Shown: positions 1-8,827, numbered from the stretch's first letter. The stretch is DNA of 49,532 bases from Scatosoma sp045533485 (GCA_045533485.1 JAZSHX010000048.1:1-49532), one strand, 5' to 3'. The notes: generated from the letters alone by a model not told the origin. Translations and numbers: made by a program.

Positions 1-44
1 GGTAGCCGCGTAAGACGTCGGTTCGATTCCGACCACTTCCACCA
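1..44 (+). tRNA. tRNA 3' end, truncated by the window edge
   Basis: The T arm is complete: stem GTCGG/CCGAC at 17-21 and 29-33 with loop TTCGATT. It is followed by the acceptor 3' strand CACTTCC, discriminator A41 and an encoded CCA (42-44). The 5' acceptor strand should therefore be GGAAGTG, lying before base 1. Discriminator A and the GGTAGC stretch before the T arm resemble a long-variable-arm tRNA such as Leu, but the anticodon is outside the window, so identity is open. Confidence 0.85.
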
Positions 45-86
45 CTAAAATAACACCGTCCTTGAAGGGCGGTGTTATTTTAGTGG
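42..86 (+). terminator. 17-bp perfect hairpin after the tRNA
   Basis: Bases 42-58 pair perfectly with 70-86 around an 11-nt loop. The outer end of the stem includes the tRNA's own CCA and an A/T-rich section. It is probably the tRNA terminator, but there is no long T run beyond the stem, and the stem would compete with folding of the tRNA end. Confidence 0.6.
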
Positions 87-253
87 AAATTACCGAACCT
101 GTGGGCGGAATTGAGGGTGGGAGCCGTTTTACGGGAGTAAAACGCTTTGCCGCCGATATGCCCTATCTACAACAATGTTGTCGGCAAAGGACGACATTGA
201 TAATGTCGGAGTGGGGCGCGCCGCTAAAGGCGCTATTCCGACTACTTCCACCA
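81..253 (+). other. Structured segment with tRNA-like 3' end
   Basis: This is a run of back-to-back hairpins: 125-144 (8-bp stem, GGGA loop), 145-152 with 182-189 (8 bp, enclosing ACAAC/GTTGT), 192-208 (7 bp, loop GAT) and 218-233 (5 bp). GTGGAA at 83-88 can close the whole by pairing with TTCCAC at 246-251. The end copies the tRNA 3' end including CCA and is followed by a terminator. It may be a degraded tRNA copy, an integration scar or a small structured RNA. No known RNA family was recognised and no protein gene is supported here. Confidence 0.4.
235..253 (+). repeat. Imperfect direct repeat of tRNA 3' end
   Basis: Bases 235-253 match the tRNA 3' end at 26-44 at 18 of 19 positions (C34 is T at 243), both ending in ACTTCCACCA. 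Flanking T-stem bases GTCGG (205-209) and CCGAC (238-242) are also present. Such repeats of a tRNA 3' end are the usual mark of integrase attachment sites, but no integrase is in the window. Confidence 0.6.
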
Positions 254-256
254 AAC

Positions 257-289
257 AACAGGGCGCCTTTCAAGGCGTCCTTGTTTTTA
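257..289 (+). terminator. Intrinsic terminator
   Basis: GGGCGCCTT (261-269) pairs with AAGGCGTCC (272-280) and is followed by TTGTTTTT. It directly follows the tRNA-like copy. Confidence 0.7.
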
Positions 290-345
290 TTTAATGGAAA
301 TAGTTGTTGCGAGAATAGATGAACGATAAAACCATATAAAAACAC

Positions 346-374
346 TTGAAAAAACATATATAATGTGCTATAAT
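346..374 (+). promoter_or_regulatory. Sigma-A promoter of ktrBA
   Basis: TTGAAA (346-351), 17-nt spacer, TATAAT (369-374), with an extended -10 TGC just upstream. The start would fall near 381, giving an 18-nt leader and no room for a c-di-AMP riboswitch. Confidence 0.8.
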
Positions 375-398
375 CAAATTATAGTGAGGTAAAGCAAC

Positions 399-1766
399 GT
401 GAGCGATAAACAAAAAAATTCTTTCAAATTTTCCACAACGCACATTATTTTGTTGGGATTTTTATGTACAATTTTAATAGGCAGTTTATTGCTTTCTTTG
501 CCCTTTGCGACAAAAAACGGCATAGCGGTTTCGTACGTAGACGCCTTATTCACCGCCACCACTGCCACCTGTGTTACAGGGCTTGTTACTGTGACGACAG
601 CCACCACTTGGAGCGGTTTCGGTCAAGCCGTTATTTTGCTGCTTATCCAAATAGGCGGTTTGGGCGTCATCACAATATTAGCTTTCTTTTTCGTCTTTCT
701 TAACAAGAAAGTAAGCGGAAAAAACAGTCGATTGATTCAAGATGCATTGAACTTAAACAGTTTATCCGGCATCAAATCTTTTATTAAAAAAGTAGCACTC
801 GGCACCGCCATCATTGAAATGTTCGGCGCGATGCTGTATCTACCGGTGTTTCTACCTGAATTTGGCGCGCGCGGTGTTTGGGTTTCCATTTTTACGTCTG
901 TTTCCGCCTTCTGCAACGCAGGTATTGACATAATCGGTACAACAAGTCTTTATGCCTATGCCACGCACCCATTGATCAATTTTACCACTTCCTTTTTGAT
1001 TGTTTTAGGAGGTTTGGGGTACATCGTTTGGTGGGACGTTATATGCGTCATGAAAAAATGGCGCACCCACAAATGGCGCGCGTTTCAATTTTTAACATTA
1101 CACAGCAAAATTGTTTTGACCGCTACGTTTACACTTATTTTCGGCGGCGCAATTGCCGTGTTGATCTTGGAATACAACAATCCGTTGACGCTCGGTAACT
1201 ATGGATTGTTTGATAAAATTCAAATTAGCTTTTTTCAATCTATAACGACAAGAACCGCTGGGTTCGCCTCTATTCCACAAGAACATCTTACCGACGCTAC
1301 GGCGATCATTTGCATAGTTCTTATGCTTATTGGAGGTTCACCCGTAGGCACGGCTGGCGGTATCAAAACGGTTACCTTTGTCGTCTTATTCGCCAGCATC
1401 TTTTCTACCATACGCAACAAAGAAGAACCCACACTTTTCCAAAGAACGTTATCGAAGCAAACTACAAAAAAAGCCCTGGCCGTCGCGGGAATATTTATAA
1501 CCATTCTCTTCACGTCCACGCTGTTACTTTGCGTTGCTTGCCCCGCTCCGTTTTTAGACGTACTTTTTGAAACGGTCAGCGCGGCTGCTACGGTAGGTTT
1601 ATCAAGAAATCTTACACCATTTTTAAATTTAGCAGGCAAATACATCGTTATCGTTACTATGTTTGCCGGTAGAATTGGACCTTTGTCGCTATTTGTTGCT
1701 TTTATAACAAAAAAACAAACAGAAAATAATATTAAACACCCTACGGAAGAAATTAGCGTAGGATAA
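399..1766 (+). CDS. ktrB: KtrB-type potassium transporter, membrane subunit
   Basis: A 455-residue membrane protein of the Trk/Ktr/HKT family, which conducts K+ (often coupled to Na+) through four pore repeats. The filter-loop regions are visible as TATCVTGL, FCNAGIDI, TRTAGF and AATVGL. It starts with GTG at 399 behind GAGGT (386-390). It is followed 9 bp later by its regulatory partner ktrA, the standard Ktr arrangement. The ktrBA stretch looks more AT-rich than the neighbouring minus-strand genes and sits right beside the tRNA repeat, so acquisition by transfer is possible (inference). Confidence 0.92.
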   Translation: MSDKQKNSFKFSTTHIILLGFLCTILIGSLLLSLPFATKNGIAVSYVDALFTATTATCVTGLVTVTTATTWSGFGQAVILLLIQIGGLGVITILAFFFVFLNKKVSGKNSRLIQDALNLNSLSGIKSFIKKVALGTAIIEMFGAMLYLPVFLPEFGARGVWVSIFTSVSAFCNAGIDIIGTTSLYAYATHPLINFTTSFLIVLGGLGYIVWWDVICVMKKWRTHKWRAFQFLTLHSKIVLTATFTLIFGGAIAVLILEYNNPLTLGNYGLFDKIQISFFQSITTRTAGFASIPQEHLTDATAIICIVLMLIGGSPVGTAGGIKTVTFVVLFASIFSTIRNKEEPTLFQRTLSKQTTKKALAVAGIFITILFTSTLLLCVACPAPFLDVLFETVSAAATVGLSRNLTPFLNLAGKYIVIVTMFAGRIGPLSLFVAFITKKQTENNIKHPTEEISVG

Positions 1767-1775
1767 AGGAGTTTT

Positions 1776-2432
1776 ATGAGCATGAATAAATCGTATGCTG
1801 TATTTGGATTAGGGCGATACGGACACGCTGTTGCAAAAGAGCTTTGCTTAGGCGGCGCGGACGTTTTAGCCGTGGATATCGATGAAACACTTGTCAATTC
1901 CACAATCGTCGACGTGCCGCTTTGCAAATGCGCCGACGTTACCGATCCCGAAACAATAAAAAAACTGGGCGTTGCTCAAATGGACGTTGTCATTGTTGCC
2001 ATGGCAAATAATTTAGAGGCAAGCGTTATGGCTATTATGCTTTGTAAAGAATTGGGTGTGCCGACCGTTATCGCAAAATGTAAGGACGAAATTCAAGGTA
2101 AAATTTTAAGCAGGGTGGGCGCCGATAAAGTGGTCTTTCCGGAAAGTGAATCGGGTATTCGTTTGGCAAGAAATCTCCTTACGTCCGGCTTAATTGACGC
2201 AATGGAATTAACCAAAGGGCTTTCTTTGGTTGAAATGGCTGTAAAACCCGAATGGGTAAATAAAACGCTTTTAGAACTTGCTTTGCGTAAAAAATACGCC
2301 ATGAACATCGTTGCTATACGGCAAAACAAGGATGTGACTGTGCATATTGATCCCACGCAGCCACTTACAGAAGATATGCAATTGATAACCATTATCCCCA
2401 CGGGGAAATTAAATAAATTGCAGGATAAGTGA
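1776..2432 (+). CDS. ktrA: KtrA potassium channel gating subunit
   Basis: A 218-residue cytoplasmic protein, the usual KtrA length. The N-terminal RCK Rossmann fold carries the nucleotide-binding motif GLGRYG near residues 10-15 and an acidic residue after the second strand (AVDID). The C-terminal half (about 135-215) is a TrkA-C/RCK-C domain; in relatives RCK-N binds ATP/ADP and RCK-C binds c-di-AMP. The start is supported by AAAGGAG upstream. It is co-transcribed with ktrB and ends at the terminator shared with the convergent trkH. Confidence 0.92.
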   Translation: MSMNKSYAVFGLGRYGHAVAKELCLGGADVLAVDIDETLVNSTIVDVPLCKCADVTDPETIKKLGVAQMDVVIVAMANNLEASVMAIMLCKELGVPTVIAKCKDEIQGKILSRVGADKVVFPESESGIRLARNLLTSGLIDAMELTKGLSLVEMAVKPEWVNKTLLELALRKKYAMNIVAIRQNKDVTVHIDPTQPLTEDMQLITIIPTGKLNKLQDK

Positions 2433-2448
2433 TTATCATAAATCAATA

Positions 2449-2478
2449 AACCGAGCACCCTTCAATGGATGCTCGGTT
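2449..2478. terminator. Bidirectional terminator between ktrA and trkH
   Basis: AACCGAGCA (2449-2457) pairs with TGCTCGGTT (2470-2478). T/A-rich flanks on both sides suit both convergent operons. Confidence 0.75.
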
Positions 2479-2509
2479 ATTTCTATGCAATCATGTACAC
2501 GATGAGGCG

Positions 2510-3952
2510 TTACTTATGCCACGTACTAGGCGCAAACAACAACAGCATCGGGAAAATTTCCAACCTACCCGCAAGCATATCGAAAATAAACACTAATTTC
2601 GACCAAACGTTATAAAAGGCGAAATTGCCCGTCGGTCCAACGGCTCCCAGCCCCGGCCCTACGTTATTCAGCGTAGCCGCAATCGCCGCAAAATCCGTCA
2701 ATAAATCTTGACAATCAAGCGACAAAATCAACATAGAAATTGCATAAATCAGCACGTAGGCAACGATATACGCGTTGATTCCGCGCACAACCTCATGTTC
2801 TACAATACGACCGTCCATCGTAATTTTCTTCACTTGATGGGGATGCAACCGGCGTTTCATTTCGTGCGTTGCGCCCTTATATAAAATTGCCACACGCGAA
2901 ACCTTAATTCCGCCCCCCGTGCTACCCGCACATGCGCCGATGAACATCAAAACGACAAGCATTGCCTGCGAAAATGCTGTCCATGCAGCAAAATCCGCAG
3001 TATAAAACCCCGTTGTTGAAATGATAGAAACAACGGAAAACGCTGTATAACGAACGGTTTCGCCAAACGTATACGTATCCATCGTGAAATAGACGTTGAG
3101 CGTAATTAGCACAATCGCCGTAACAACAATCCCGCTGAATACCTTCACTTCCGAGTTCCACGCCTCCTTAAATCTCCCGCAAAAGAGCAAGAAATAGCAC
3201 GCAAAATTGATGGAGAATAAAAACATAAACACGGTTACAACGACTTGCGTGTAAGGAGAATATCCTGCCAAGCTATCGCCCTTGATGCCAAAACCGCCCG
3301 TACCTGCCGTGGAAAACGCTATGTTAATCGCTTCAAACAATGACACATCAAAAAGCAAAAATAATATTTGCAGCATAGTCAAAGCGGAATAGATTACGTA
3401 TAAAATACCTGCCGTGGAACGCATTTTGGGTACGAGCTTCGTCACCGTCGGTCCGGGGCTTTCCGCGTTCATTAAATGGAAATTTTTATTCCCATTCATC
3501 GGCAACACTGCCATGATGAACACCAACACGCCCATACCGCCGATCCAGTGCGTAAAGCTACGCCAAATGAGCATACAGTTCGGCAAAGCTTCAATTTGTT
3601 CGCCCGATAAAATACTCGCGCCCGTGGTTGTGAAACCGGAAACCGTTTCAAATAAAGCGTTCACGTAGGAAGGAATGCCTTTTGAAAGGTAAAAGGGCAA
3701 CGCGCCGAAGATACTCATTAAAATCCAGCTGAGCGCCACAACGACAAAGCCTTCTTTGGCATACATAGCTTGTTTCTTGGGTTTAATCATCAAGCCCAAA
3801 CCGCCCACTACGGCGCATATGCCCATAGTGAGTAAAAAGTACCAGCCTTGACTTTCCCCATAAATAAGCGCGGTGCACGCAGGCACAAGCATAAACACCG
3901 ACTCAAACAAAAGAAGAAAGCTCAAAATTCGTAAAATGATACGATAGTTCAT
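2510..3952 (-). CDS. trkH: TrkH-family potassium transporter
   Basis: A 480-residue polytopic membrane protein of the K+ uptake TrkH/TrkG group. Filter loops read TTTGASIL, GTGGFG, STTGFY and NNVGPGLG in order, giving four pore repeats. The start has AGGGGA upstream. It lies 13 bp downstream of trkA in the same orientation, so the pair forms a TrkA-TrkH system. It is distinct in sequence from the KtrB product encoded on the opposite strand, so the cell has two K+ uptake routes that probably differ in affinity or ion coupling. Confidence 0.92.
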   Translation of the reverse strand: MNYRIILRILSFLLLFESVFMLVPACTALIYGESQGWYFLLTMGICAVVGGLGLMIKPKKQAMYAKEGFVVVALSWILMSIFGALPFYLSKGIPSYVNALFETVSGFTTTGASILSGEQIEALPNCMLIWRSFTHWIGGMGVLVFIMAVLPMNGNKNFHLMNAESPGPTVTKLVPKMRSTAGILYVIYSALTMLQILFLLFDVSLFEAINIAFSTAGTGGFGIKGDSLAGYSPYTQVVVTVFMFLFSINFACYFLLFCGRFKEAWNSEVKVFSGIVVTAIVLITLNVYFTMDTYTFGETVRYTAFSVVSIISTTGFYTADFAAWTAFSQAMLVVLMFIGACAGSTGGGIKVSRVAILYKGATHEMKRRLHPHQVKKITMDGRIVEHEVVRGINAYIVAYVLIYAISMLILSLDCQDLLTDFAAIAATLNNVGPGLGAVGPTGNFAFYNVWSKLVFIFDMLAGRLEIFPMLLLFAPSTWHK

Positions 3953-3965
3953 AACAATTCCCCTT

Positions 3966-5321
3966 TTATCTAAGCACGTCCGTAATATCCTGCAAGCCCA
4001 AACGCTTGGAAACGATTACTACCGCGTCGCCCGTTTGTATGCAGTCTTGCCCGCGCGGAATAATCACTTGTCCATCGCGCGTGATAGAGGCAACGAGCAC
4101 GTCCGATTTAAATTTCAACTGACTCAACGGAATACCTACGATCGCCGATTTTTCCTTAACGATAAACTCCGACGCTTCCACCTTATCTTGAATGATATTG
4201 TACATAGTTTCCACGTTACTGCCCATCGTATTTTGCATCGCGCGCACATAGCGAACGATGATATCCGACGTGATGTTCTTCGGACAAATAATTGTGTCTA
4301 AATCTAATTGATTGAGTACATGGTCATAGTCTATGCGGTTTATCTTGGTGATAAGCTTGTTACACCCTACACTCTTTGCAAAGACGGAAAGCAGGATATT
4401 TTCTTCGTCGAAATTCGCCAACGCAACAAATGCACCCGCCGTGGAAACGCCCTCTTCCATGAGTAAATCATGGTCGCTGCCATCGCCGTGGATGATATCG
4501 TATTTTTGCCACATACCGCTGAGTTCTTCACAGCGTTTCAAATCTTTTTCCATAATACGCAAGCGAATACCGCTGCGTTCCAAAATACCGCCAAGATATT
4601 GCGTAATTACGCCGCCGCCGATTACGAGCGCGTTTTTGATATGCCCGCTTGTTTGCTTGATTTTGGTAAAGAACTCATTTGCCGTTTTGGGCGCGGCAAT
4701 GATGGAAACCACGTCGCGTTCTTCAAAGACGAATTCGCCGTGCGCGATATGTGCTTCGTCCCCGCGTTCAATCGTACAAACCAGCAAATCCGCATGGTAT
4801 TTGATTGCCATTTCTTTTACGGAAAGTCCGATTAATGGGCTGTCTTTTGACAAGCGGAATTTAATAAGCTCTACTTTGCCCTTGGCAAACGGCTCGATTT
4901 TTAGAGCGGTAGGAAAACGCAATACGCGTGCAATTTCTTCCGCCGCCACGTATTCGGGGTTAATTACCATAGAAAGCCCCAGCTGTTCCTTTAAATAAGG
5001 CGCGTCTTTGCTGTACTGCGGATTTTTAACGCGAGCAACCGTTTGGCATTTGCCTTCCTTTTTAGCAACGATACAGCAAAGCAAATTCAGCTCGTCCGAG
5101 TTGGTTACGGCAATCAGCAAATCCGCCGTGTCCACCCCAGCTTCCCTTTGCACCGTATAGGTCGCGCCGTTACCGACGATACCTCTCACGTCGTAGCGTA
5201 CACTCACGTCTTTAATCGTATCCGCGCTTGTGTCAACGACGGTGACTTGATGTCCTTCGGCGTTGAGCTTTTCGATAAGCGTTCTACCAACGATACCGCA
5301 ACCGATAACGATAATGTTCAT
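3966..5321 (-). CDS. trkA: TrkA, NAD-binding regulator of Trk potassium uptake
   Basis: A 451-residue soluble protein with tandem RCK units, about twice the length of KtrA. The first Rossmann domain starts with VIGCGIVGRTL near residues 5-15. A second (NALVIGGGVITQYLG, about 231-245) follows the first TrkA-C domain, and a final TrkA-C domain ends the protein. Family members gate TrkH in response to nucleotides. The start is supported by AAGGAG. The upstream intergenic region is almost entirely an 87-bp hairpin, which may set expression relative to plsY. Confidence 0.93.
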   Translation of the reverse strand: MNIIVIGCGIVGRTLIEKLNAEGHQVTVVDTSADTIKDVSVRYDVRGIVGNGATYTVQREAGVDTADLLIAVTNSDELNLLCCIVAKKEGKCQTVARVKNPQYSKDAPYLKEQLGLSMVINPEYVAAEEIARVLRFPTALKIEPFAKGKVELIKFRLSKDSPLIGLSVKEMAIKYHADLLVCTIERGDEAHIAHGEFVFEERDVVSIIAAPKTANEFFTKIKQTSGHIKNALVIGGGVITQYLGGILERSGIRLRIMEKDLKRCEELSGMWQKYDIIHGDGSDHDLLMEEGVSTAGAFVALANFDEENILLSVFAKSVGCNKLITKINRIDYDHVLNQLDLDTIICPKNITSDIIVRYVRAMQNTMGSNVETMYNIIQDKVEASEFIVKEKSAIVGIPLSQLKFKSDVLVASITRDGQVIIPRGQDCIQTGDAVVIVSKRLGLQDITDVLR

Positions 5322-5344
5322 AGCGTTTTCTCCTTATTTATGTT

Positions 5345-5431
5345 GGCTGTGTCACAGAAAATGGTTGATTTAGCCAAAAAAAATTTTTGGCGATTTGAAG
5401 GGAAAAATCAACCAAGCGATGTGACAAAGCC
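5345..5431. repeat. 87-bp interrupted inverted repeat (long hairpin)
   Basis: Nested arms pair from outside in: GGCT/AGCC, TGTCACA (5350-5356) with TGTGACA (5420-5426), GGTTGATTT (5363-5371) with AAATCAACC (5405-5413), then CCAAAAA/TTTTTGG (5374-5390). It fills the space between the plsY stop and the trkA ribosome binding site. It could be an attenuator, an RNA-stability element or a tiny mobile-element remnant. Confidence 0.65.
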
Positions 5432-5432
5432 T

Positions 5433-6146
5433 TTACTTTTTACTCTTACGAAGTCGCGTTTGGCGTTCTTCGCCTGAAAATAAACGGGATAAATTTTTCT
5501 CATGCGCCAGCCACGTAAGCGCATCGATGATAAAAATAATGATAAATGTCGCGGACAGGTATGCGTTGAACGACGTGAAACCGTATTTTTCAAAAAAAAT
5601 GAAAATTTGCATCGCCGAACAAAAGGTAACGCCTAACAGCGACGCAAGCGAACCCCAACGGGTGATGCGGATAAACGCAATCAGCACGGCGGCAACCGCA
5701 AAGCCAAGCAAAATCCACCACGCGTTTTCGCAGGATAAGCTTACCCAAAACATACCCAAAGTGGACGCAATCCCCTTGCCGCCCTTAAAGCGAAGCTGCA
5801 AAGGAAAGATATGTCCCAGCACCACGAATAGACCGCAAAAATACCGCGTTAAATCGGAAACGGGCATCAAGGTGTTTTCAAACACGAAATTGCGATAGAT
5901 AAAATAGGATACGAGCGCAGGCACGCCGCCTTTCAAGGCGTCGCACACGAACGTGAGCACGCCGAATTTTAACCCAAGCTCACGCGTCATATTCATCGTG
6001 CCGGGATTGCCGCTACCCATTTTCGTGATATCCTTTTTTCTCCACCGTGCAATGATTACGGCAAAGTTACAACAGCCGATTGCATAGCAAACGACCGCCA
6101 TAAGTAAAAATTGCCACCAGTTTTCCGCAAACGAAAAAATTTTCAT
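5433..6146 (-). CDS. plsY: PlsY glycerol-3-phosphate acyltransferase
   Basis: A 237-residue integral membrane enzyme that transfers acyl from acyl-phosphate to glycerol 3-phosphate, the first step of phospholipid synthesis in most Gram-positives. The PlsY motifs are clear: SGNPGTMN, DALKGG and GHIFPLQLRFKGGKGIA. The start has AAGGAG closely upstream. The C-terminus has an extra basic tail (about 25 residues rich in K/R) compared with the usual 190-215 residues. It lies 33 bp downstream of der, a frequent pairing in Clostridia. Confidence 0.93.
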   Translation of the reverse strand: MKIFSFAENWWQFLLMAVVCYAIGCCNFAVIIARWRKKDITKMGSGNPGTMNMTRELGLKFGVLTFVCDALKGGVPALVSYFIYRNFVFENTLMPVSDLTRYFCGLFVVLGHIFPLQLRFKGGKGIASTLGMFWVSLSCENAWWILLGFAVAAVLIAFIRITRWGSLASLLGVTFCSAMQIFIFFEKYGFTSFNAYLSATFIIIFIIDALTWLAHEKNLSRLFSGEERQTRLRKSKK

Positions 6147-6179
6147 ACTGCTCCTTACCCCAGCGCCTACGCGCCTTGC

Positions 6180-7493
6180 TTAATCTTCGTCCTTCTTTTC
6201 CCTTACCACAATTTTGATGGGCGTACCCGTAAAATCATACGCGCGGCGAATGGTATTTTCCAAATACCGTTCGTAAGAGAAATGCAACAAGCGTTCATCG
6301 TTGACGAACAGCGCAAACGTGGGCGGACAAGTGGATACCTGCGAAGAGAAGAACACACGCATACGTCTACCCAAATAGGAAGGCGGTTCTTGCAAACGCA
6401 CTGCGTCGCCGATCAAATCGTTGAGCTCGCCCGTAGGCACTCTAAAGGTAGCGTGCGCATACACTTCTTCCGCCGCGGCAAGCAATTTCTCTACGCGTTG
6501 CCCCGTTTTCGCGGAAATGTAAACGGATTTACAATAATCCATAAACTTCAAATCTTCTTTGAGTTTTTCTTCAAAGCGGTTGATGGTGTGCGTATCCTTA
6601 TCCACCAAATCCCACTTGTTCATTACGATTACCGACGGTTTGCCCTGTTCGTGCACATAGCCGATAATTTTCACGTCCTGCTCCGTCAAGCCTTCGCCGC
6701 TATCCACGACAAGCAGACAAACGTCGCTTCTGCGCACCGCATCGAACGCGCGCATATTGCTGTAATATTCCACGTCGTCATCCACGTTTTTCTTCTTTCT
6801 TATCCCTGCCGTGTCAATAAGCGTATACGCCTTGTCGTCACGGTAAAAAAGCGTGTCGATTGCATCGCGCGTAGTACCTGCCATCGGCGTTACGATGCTG
6901 CGTTCACTGCCAAGCAATCTATTAACCAAGCTGGATTTGCCTGCGTTGGGTTTGCCCACCACGGCAATTTTCAGCGACGGCACGGGTTCAATCGTCACGT
7001 CGGGAAAATAGGAAATGGCTTCGTCCAACACGTCGCCGATGCCCTGTGAGTGTTCCGCCGAAACGGCAAACGGCTCGCCAAGCCCCAGCGAATAAAATTC
7101 GTACACCTTTTCGGGCGCGTAATCGTCGATTTTGTTTACCACCAAAATAACGGGTTTTTTACTGCGGCGCAAAATATCCGCCACGTCGTAATCGGACGGG
7201 TGCAGGCCGTCTCTGCCGTCGGTAAAGAACAAAATTACGTCCGCCGTTTCAATGGCCACGTCCGCTTGTTTTTTAATTTCTTTCCACATTACGTCTTCCG
7301 ATTTGAGTTCCAAACCGCCCGTGTCTACCATCGTGAAATGCTTATCGCGCCAAGACGCGTCCGTGTAAAGTCTATCGCGCGTAACCCCCGGTCTGTCTTC
7401 CGTGATGGACACTCTGCGCCCAGCCACTTTATTGAAAAAAGTGCTTTTCCCCACGTTGGGTCTACCAACAAGGGCAATCAAAGGATTTGCCAT
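6180..7493 (-). CDS. der: Der (EngA) ribosome-assembly GTPase
   Basis: Essential double GTPase acting in 50S subunit maturation. The first G domain has GRPNVGKS near residue 9 and DTGG; the second has GKPNAGKS, DTAG and NKWD; a KH-like domain forms the C-terminus. I chose the ATG at 7493 (437 residues) because GGGAGGTG lies 7 nt upstream. An in-frame GTG at 7502 would overlap the preceding stop and has poor spacing. The gene is coupled to the upstream radical-SAM gene with 5 bp between them. Confidence 0.95.
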   Translation of the reverse strand: MANPLIALVGRPNVGKSTFFNKVAGRRVSITEDRPGVTRDRLYTDASWRDKHFTMVDTGGLELKSEDVMWKEIKKQADVAIETADVILFFTDGRDGLHPSDYDVADILRRSKKPVILVVNKIDDYAPEKVYEFYSLGLGEPFAVSAEHSQGIGDVLDEAISYFPDVTIEPVPSLKIAVVGKPNAGKSSLVNRLLGSERSIVTPMAGTTRDAIDTLFYRDDKAYTLIDTAGIRKKKNVDDDVEYYSNMRAFDAVRRSDVCLLVVDSGEGLTEQDVKIIGYVHEQGKPSVIVMNKWDLVDKDTHTINRFEEKLKEDLKFMDYCKSVYISAKTGQRVEKLLAAAEEVYAHATFRVPTGELNDLIGDAVRLQEPPSYLGRRMRVFFSSQVSTCPPTFALFVNDERLLHFSYERYLENTIRRAYDFTGTPIKIVVREKKDED

Positions 7494-7498
7494 ATTTT

Positions 7499-8827
7499 TC
7501 ACCTCCCAGCTTCTTCGGCAAGCAAGGCAATCAAGCCCGTACCGCCGGTTCTATTGACTTTTACGTTTTTGAAACGTAAGATTTTTTTCATTTGCTTGAG
7601 CGTCATTCCGCAAAGGAACACGTCTTCAAATTCTTTCAGCATTTGCGAAGAAAGGATAATTTCATCCGCCTTTCCGCCTTGCGCAAAATACGTTTGTAGC
7701 GCGTTGACCGTATCTTTGCCCGTGAGCAAGCCCGTACAAGTTACCGTGCGCCCGAAGAAGTCATTTTCCACAGGCAAGAGCGTAACGCGCAGGTTTTCTA
7801 TCGTTTGGTTGCATTTTTCCACAAGCCCTTTCAGCGTTTGCGCCGCGCTAGTTCCACAAATAATTACGCTGTGTTTTTGCTTTTGCAAGGACGGAGCTTG
7901 GTTTTTGGCGACTATTTCCGCAAGCGCCGCATTGGCTTCCGCTAAAAACTTCGCCGTTAAGCCGATACCGTTTTCGATTTGCGAAAAATCCCCGTAAAAC
8001 CCGACGGGCTTCATTTGTCTTTCCGCTTTCACGAAATATTCGTCGGCAGGGAGCAGGAAATTGACGCCAAATTCTTTGTTGAGCTCATCCACCAAATCCA
8101 GCAATTTTTCGCTGTACGCTTTATTCACGTCGTCGATTTGATACAAGCCCGCGCGATATTTAGTAAGCCCCGTCGGCACGCAGGCAATATCACGCACCGC
8201 AGGATAGTATTTGAACAGCGCTCTTGCCGTTTTCGCAAGCTCTTCCCCGTCGTTTTCATTTGGCACAATCACCGCTTGACAATGCAACTGGATACCGCCT
8301 TTTACCAGCGTGTCGATTTGTTGCGCGATTTTCCCAGCGTGGCGGTTTCGCAACAATTTGACGCGCAAATCGGGGTTGATCGTATGCACGGAAACGTACA
8401 AGGGCGAAAGCTGTAAACGCACGATACGCGCAAGCGCTTCGTCGCTAACGTTGGTAAGCGTTACGAAATTGCCGCAAGCAAAGCTCATAGCGTAATCGTC
8501 GTCTTTCACGTACAAGCTTTCGCGCATCCCCTTGGGCATTTGGTCAACGAAACAAAATACGCAACGGTTATGACAGGTTTTGATTTTTTCGTCCTTCGCA
8601 AAGCCGATACCCAAGCTTTCCCCTGCCTGCTTTTCCACTTGCAGTGTGTGTTCTTCGCCCGTGCGCTTGTTTTGCACGGTCATAGAAAAGCTTTCTTGTT
8701 CGGTAAAATAGACGATATCCAGTTCGTCTTCGCACGGCAAACCGTCAAATGCTATGATTTTATCGCCTTTTTCCAAGCCAAGCTCCTTGGCTACGCTATT
8801 TCGTTTTACTTTCGTGATTTTCAGCAT
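7499..8827 (-). CDS. DUF512 radical-SAM protein with PDZ domain
   Basis: A 442-residue protein typical of the family found next to der in Clostridia. It has an N-terminal PDZ-like domain (about residues 1-60, ELGLEKGDKIIAFDG), then a radical-SAM-like Cys cluster CHNRCVFCFVDQ near residue 85, then the DUF512 C-terminal domain. The cluster should bind a 4Fe-4S centre; the substrate is unknown. The start codon has no Shine-Dalgarno sequence and lies 8 nt below a good -10 box, so the mRNA is probably leaderless. It heads the operon with der and plsY. Confidence 0.9.
   Translation of the reverse strand: MLKITKVKRNSVAKELGLEKGDKIIAFDGLPCEDELDIVYFTEQESFSMTVQNKRTGEEHTLQVEKQAGESLGIGFAKDEKIKTCHNRCVFCFVDQMPKGMRESLYVKDDDYAMSFACGNFVTLTNVSDEALARIVRLQLSPLYVSVHTINPDLRVKLLRNRHAGKIAQQIDTLVKGGIQLHCQAVIVPNENDGEELAKTARALFKYYPAVRDIACVPTGLTKYRAGLYQIDDVNKAYSEKLLDLVDELNKEFGVNFLLPADEYFVKAERQMKPVGFYGDFSQIENGIGLTAKFLAEANAALAEIVAKNQAPSLQKQKHSVIICGTSAAQTLKGLVEKCNQTIENLRVTLLPVENDFFGRTVTCTGLLTGKDTVNALQTYFAQGGKADEIILSSQMLKEFEDVFLCGMTLKQMKKILRFKNVKVNRTGGTGLIALLAEEAGR

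Noticed and set aside
62..322. 86-codon frame over the structured region after the tRNA
   Set aside because: It runs through terminators and hairpins, and the sequence is explained better by RNA structure and the tRNA repeat.
375..398. c-di-AMP (ydaO) riboswitch before ktrB
   Set aside because: The predicted leader is about 18 nt, far too short.
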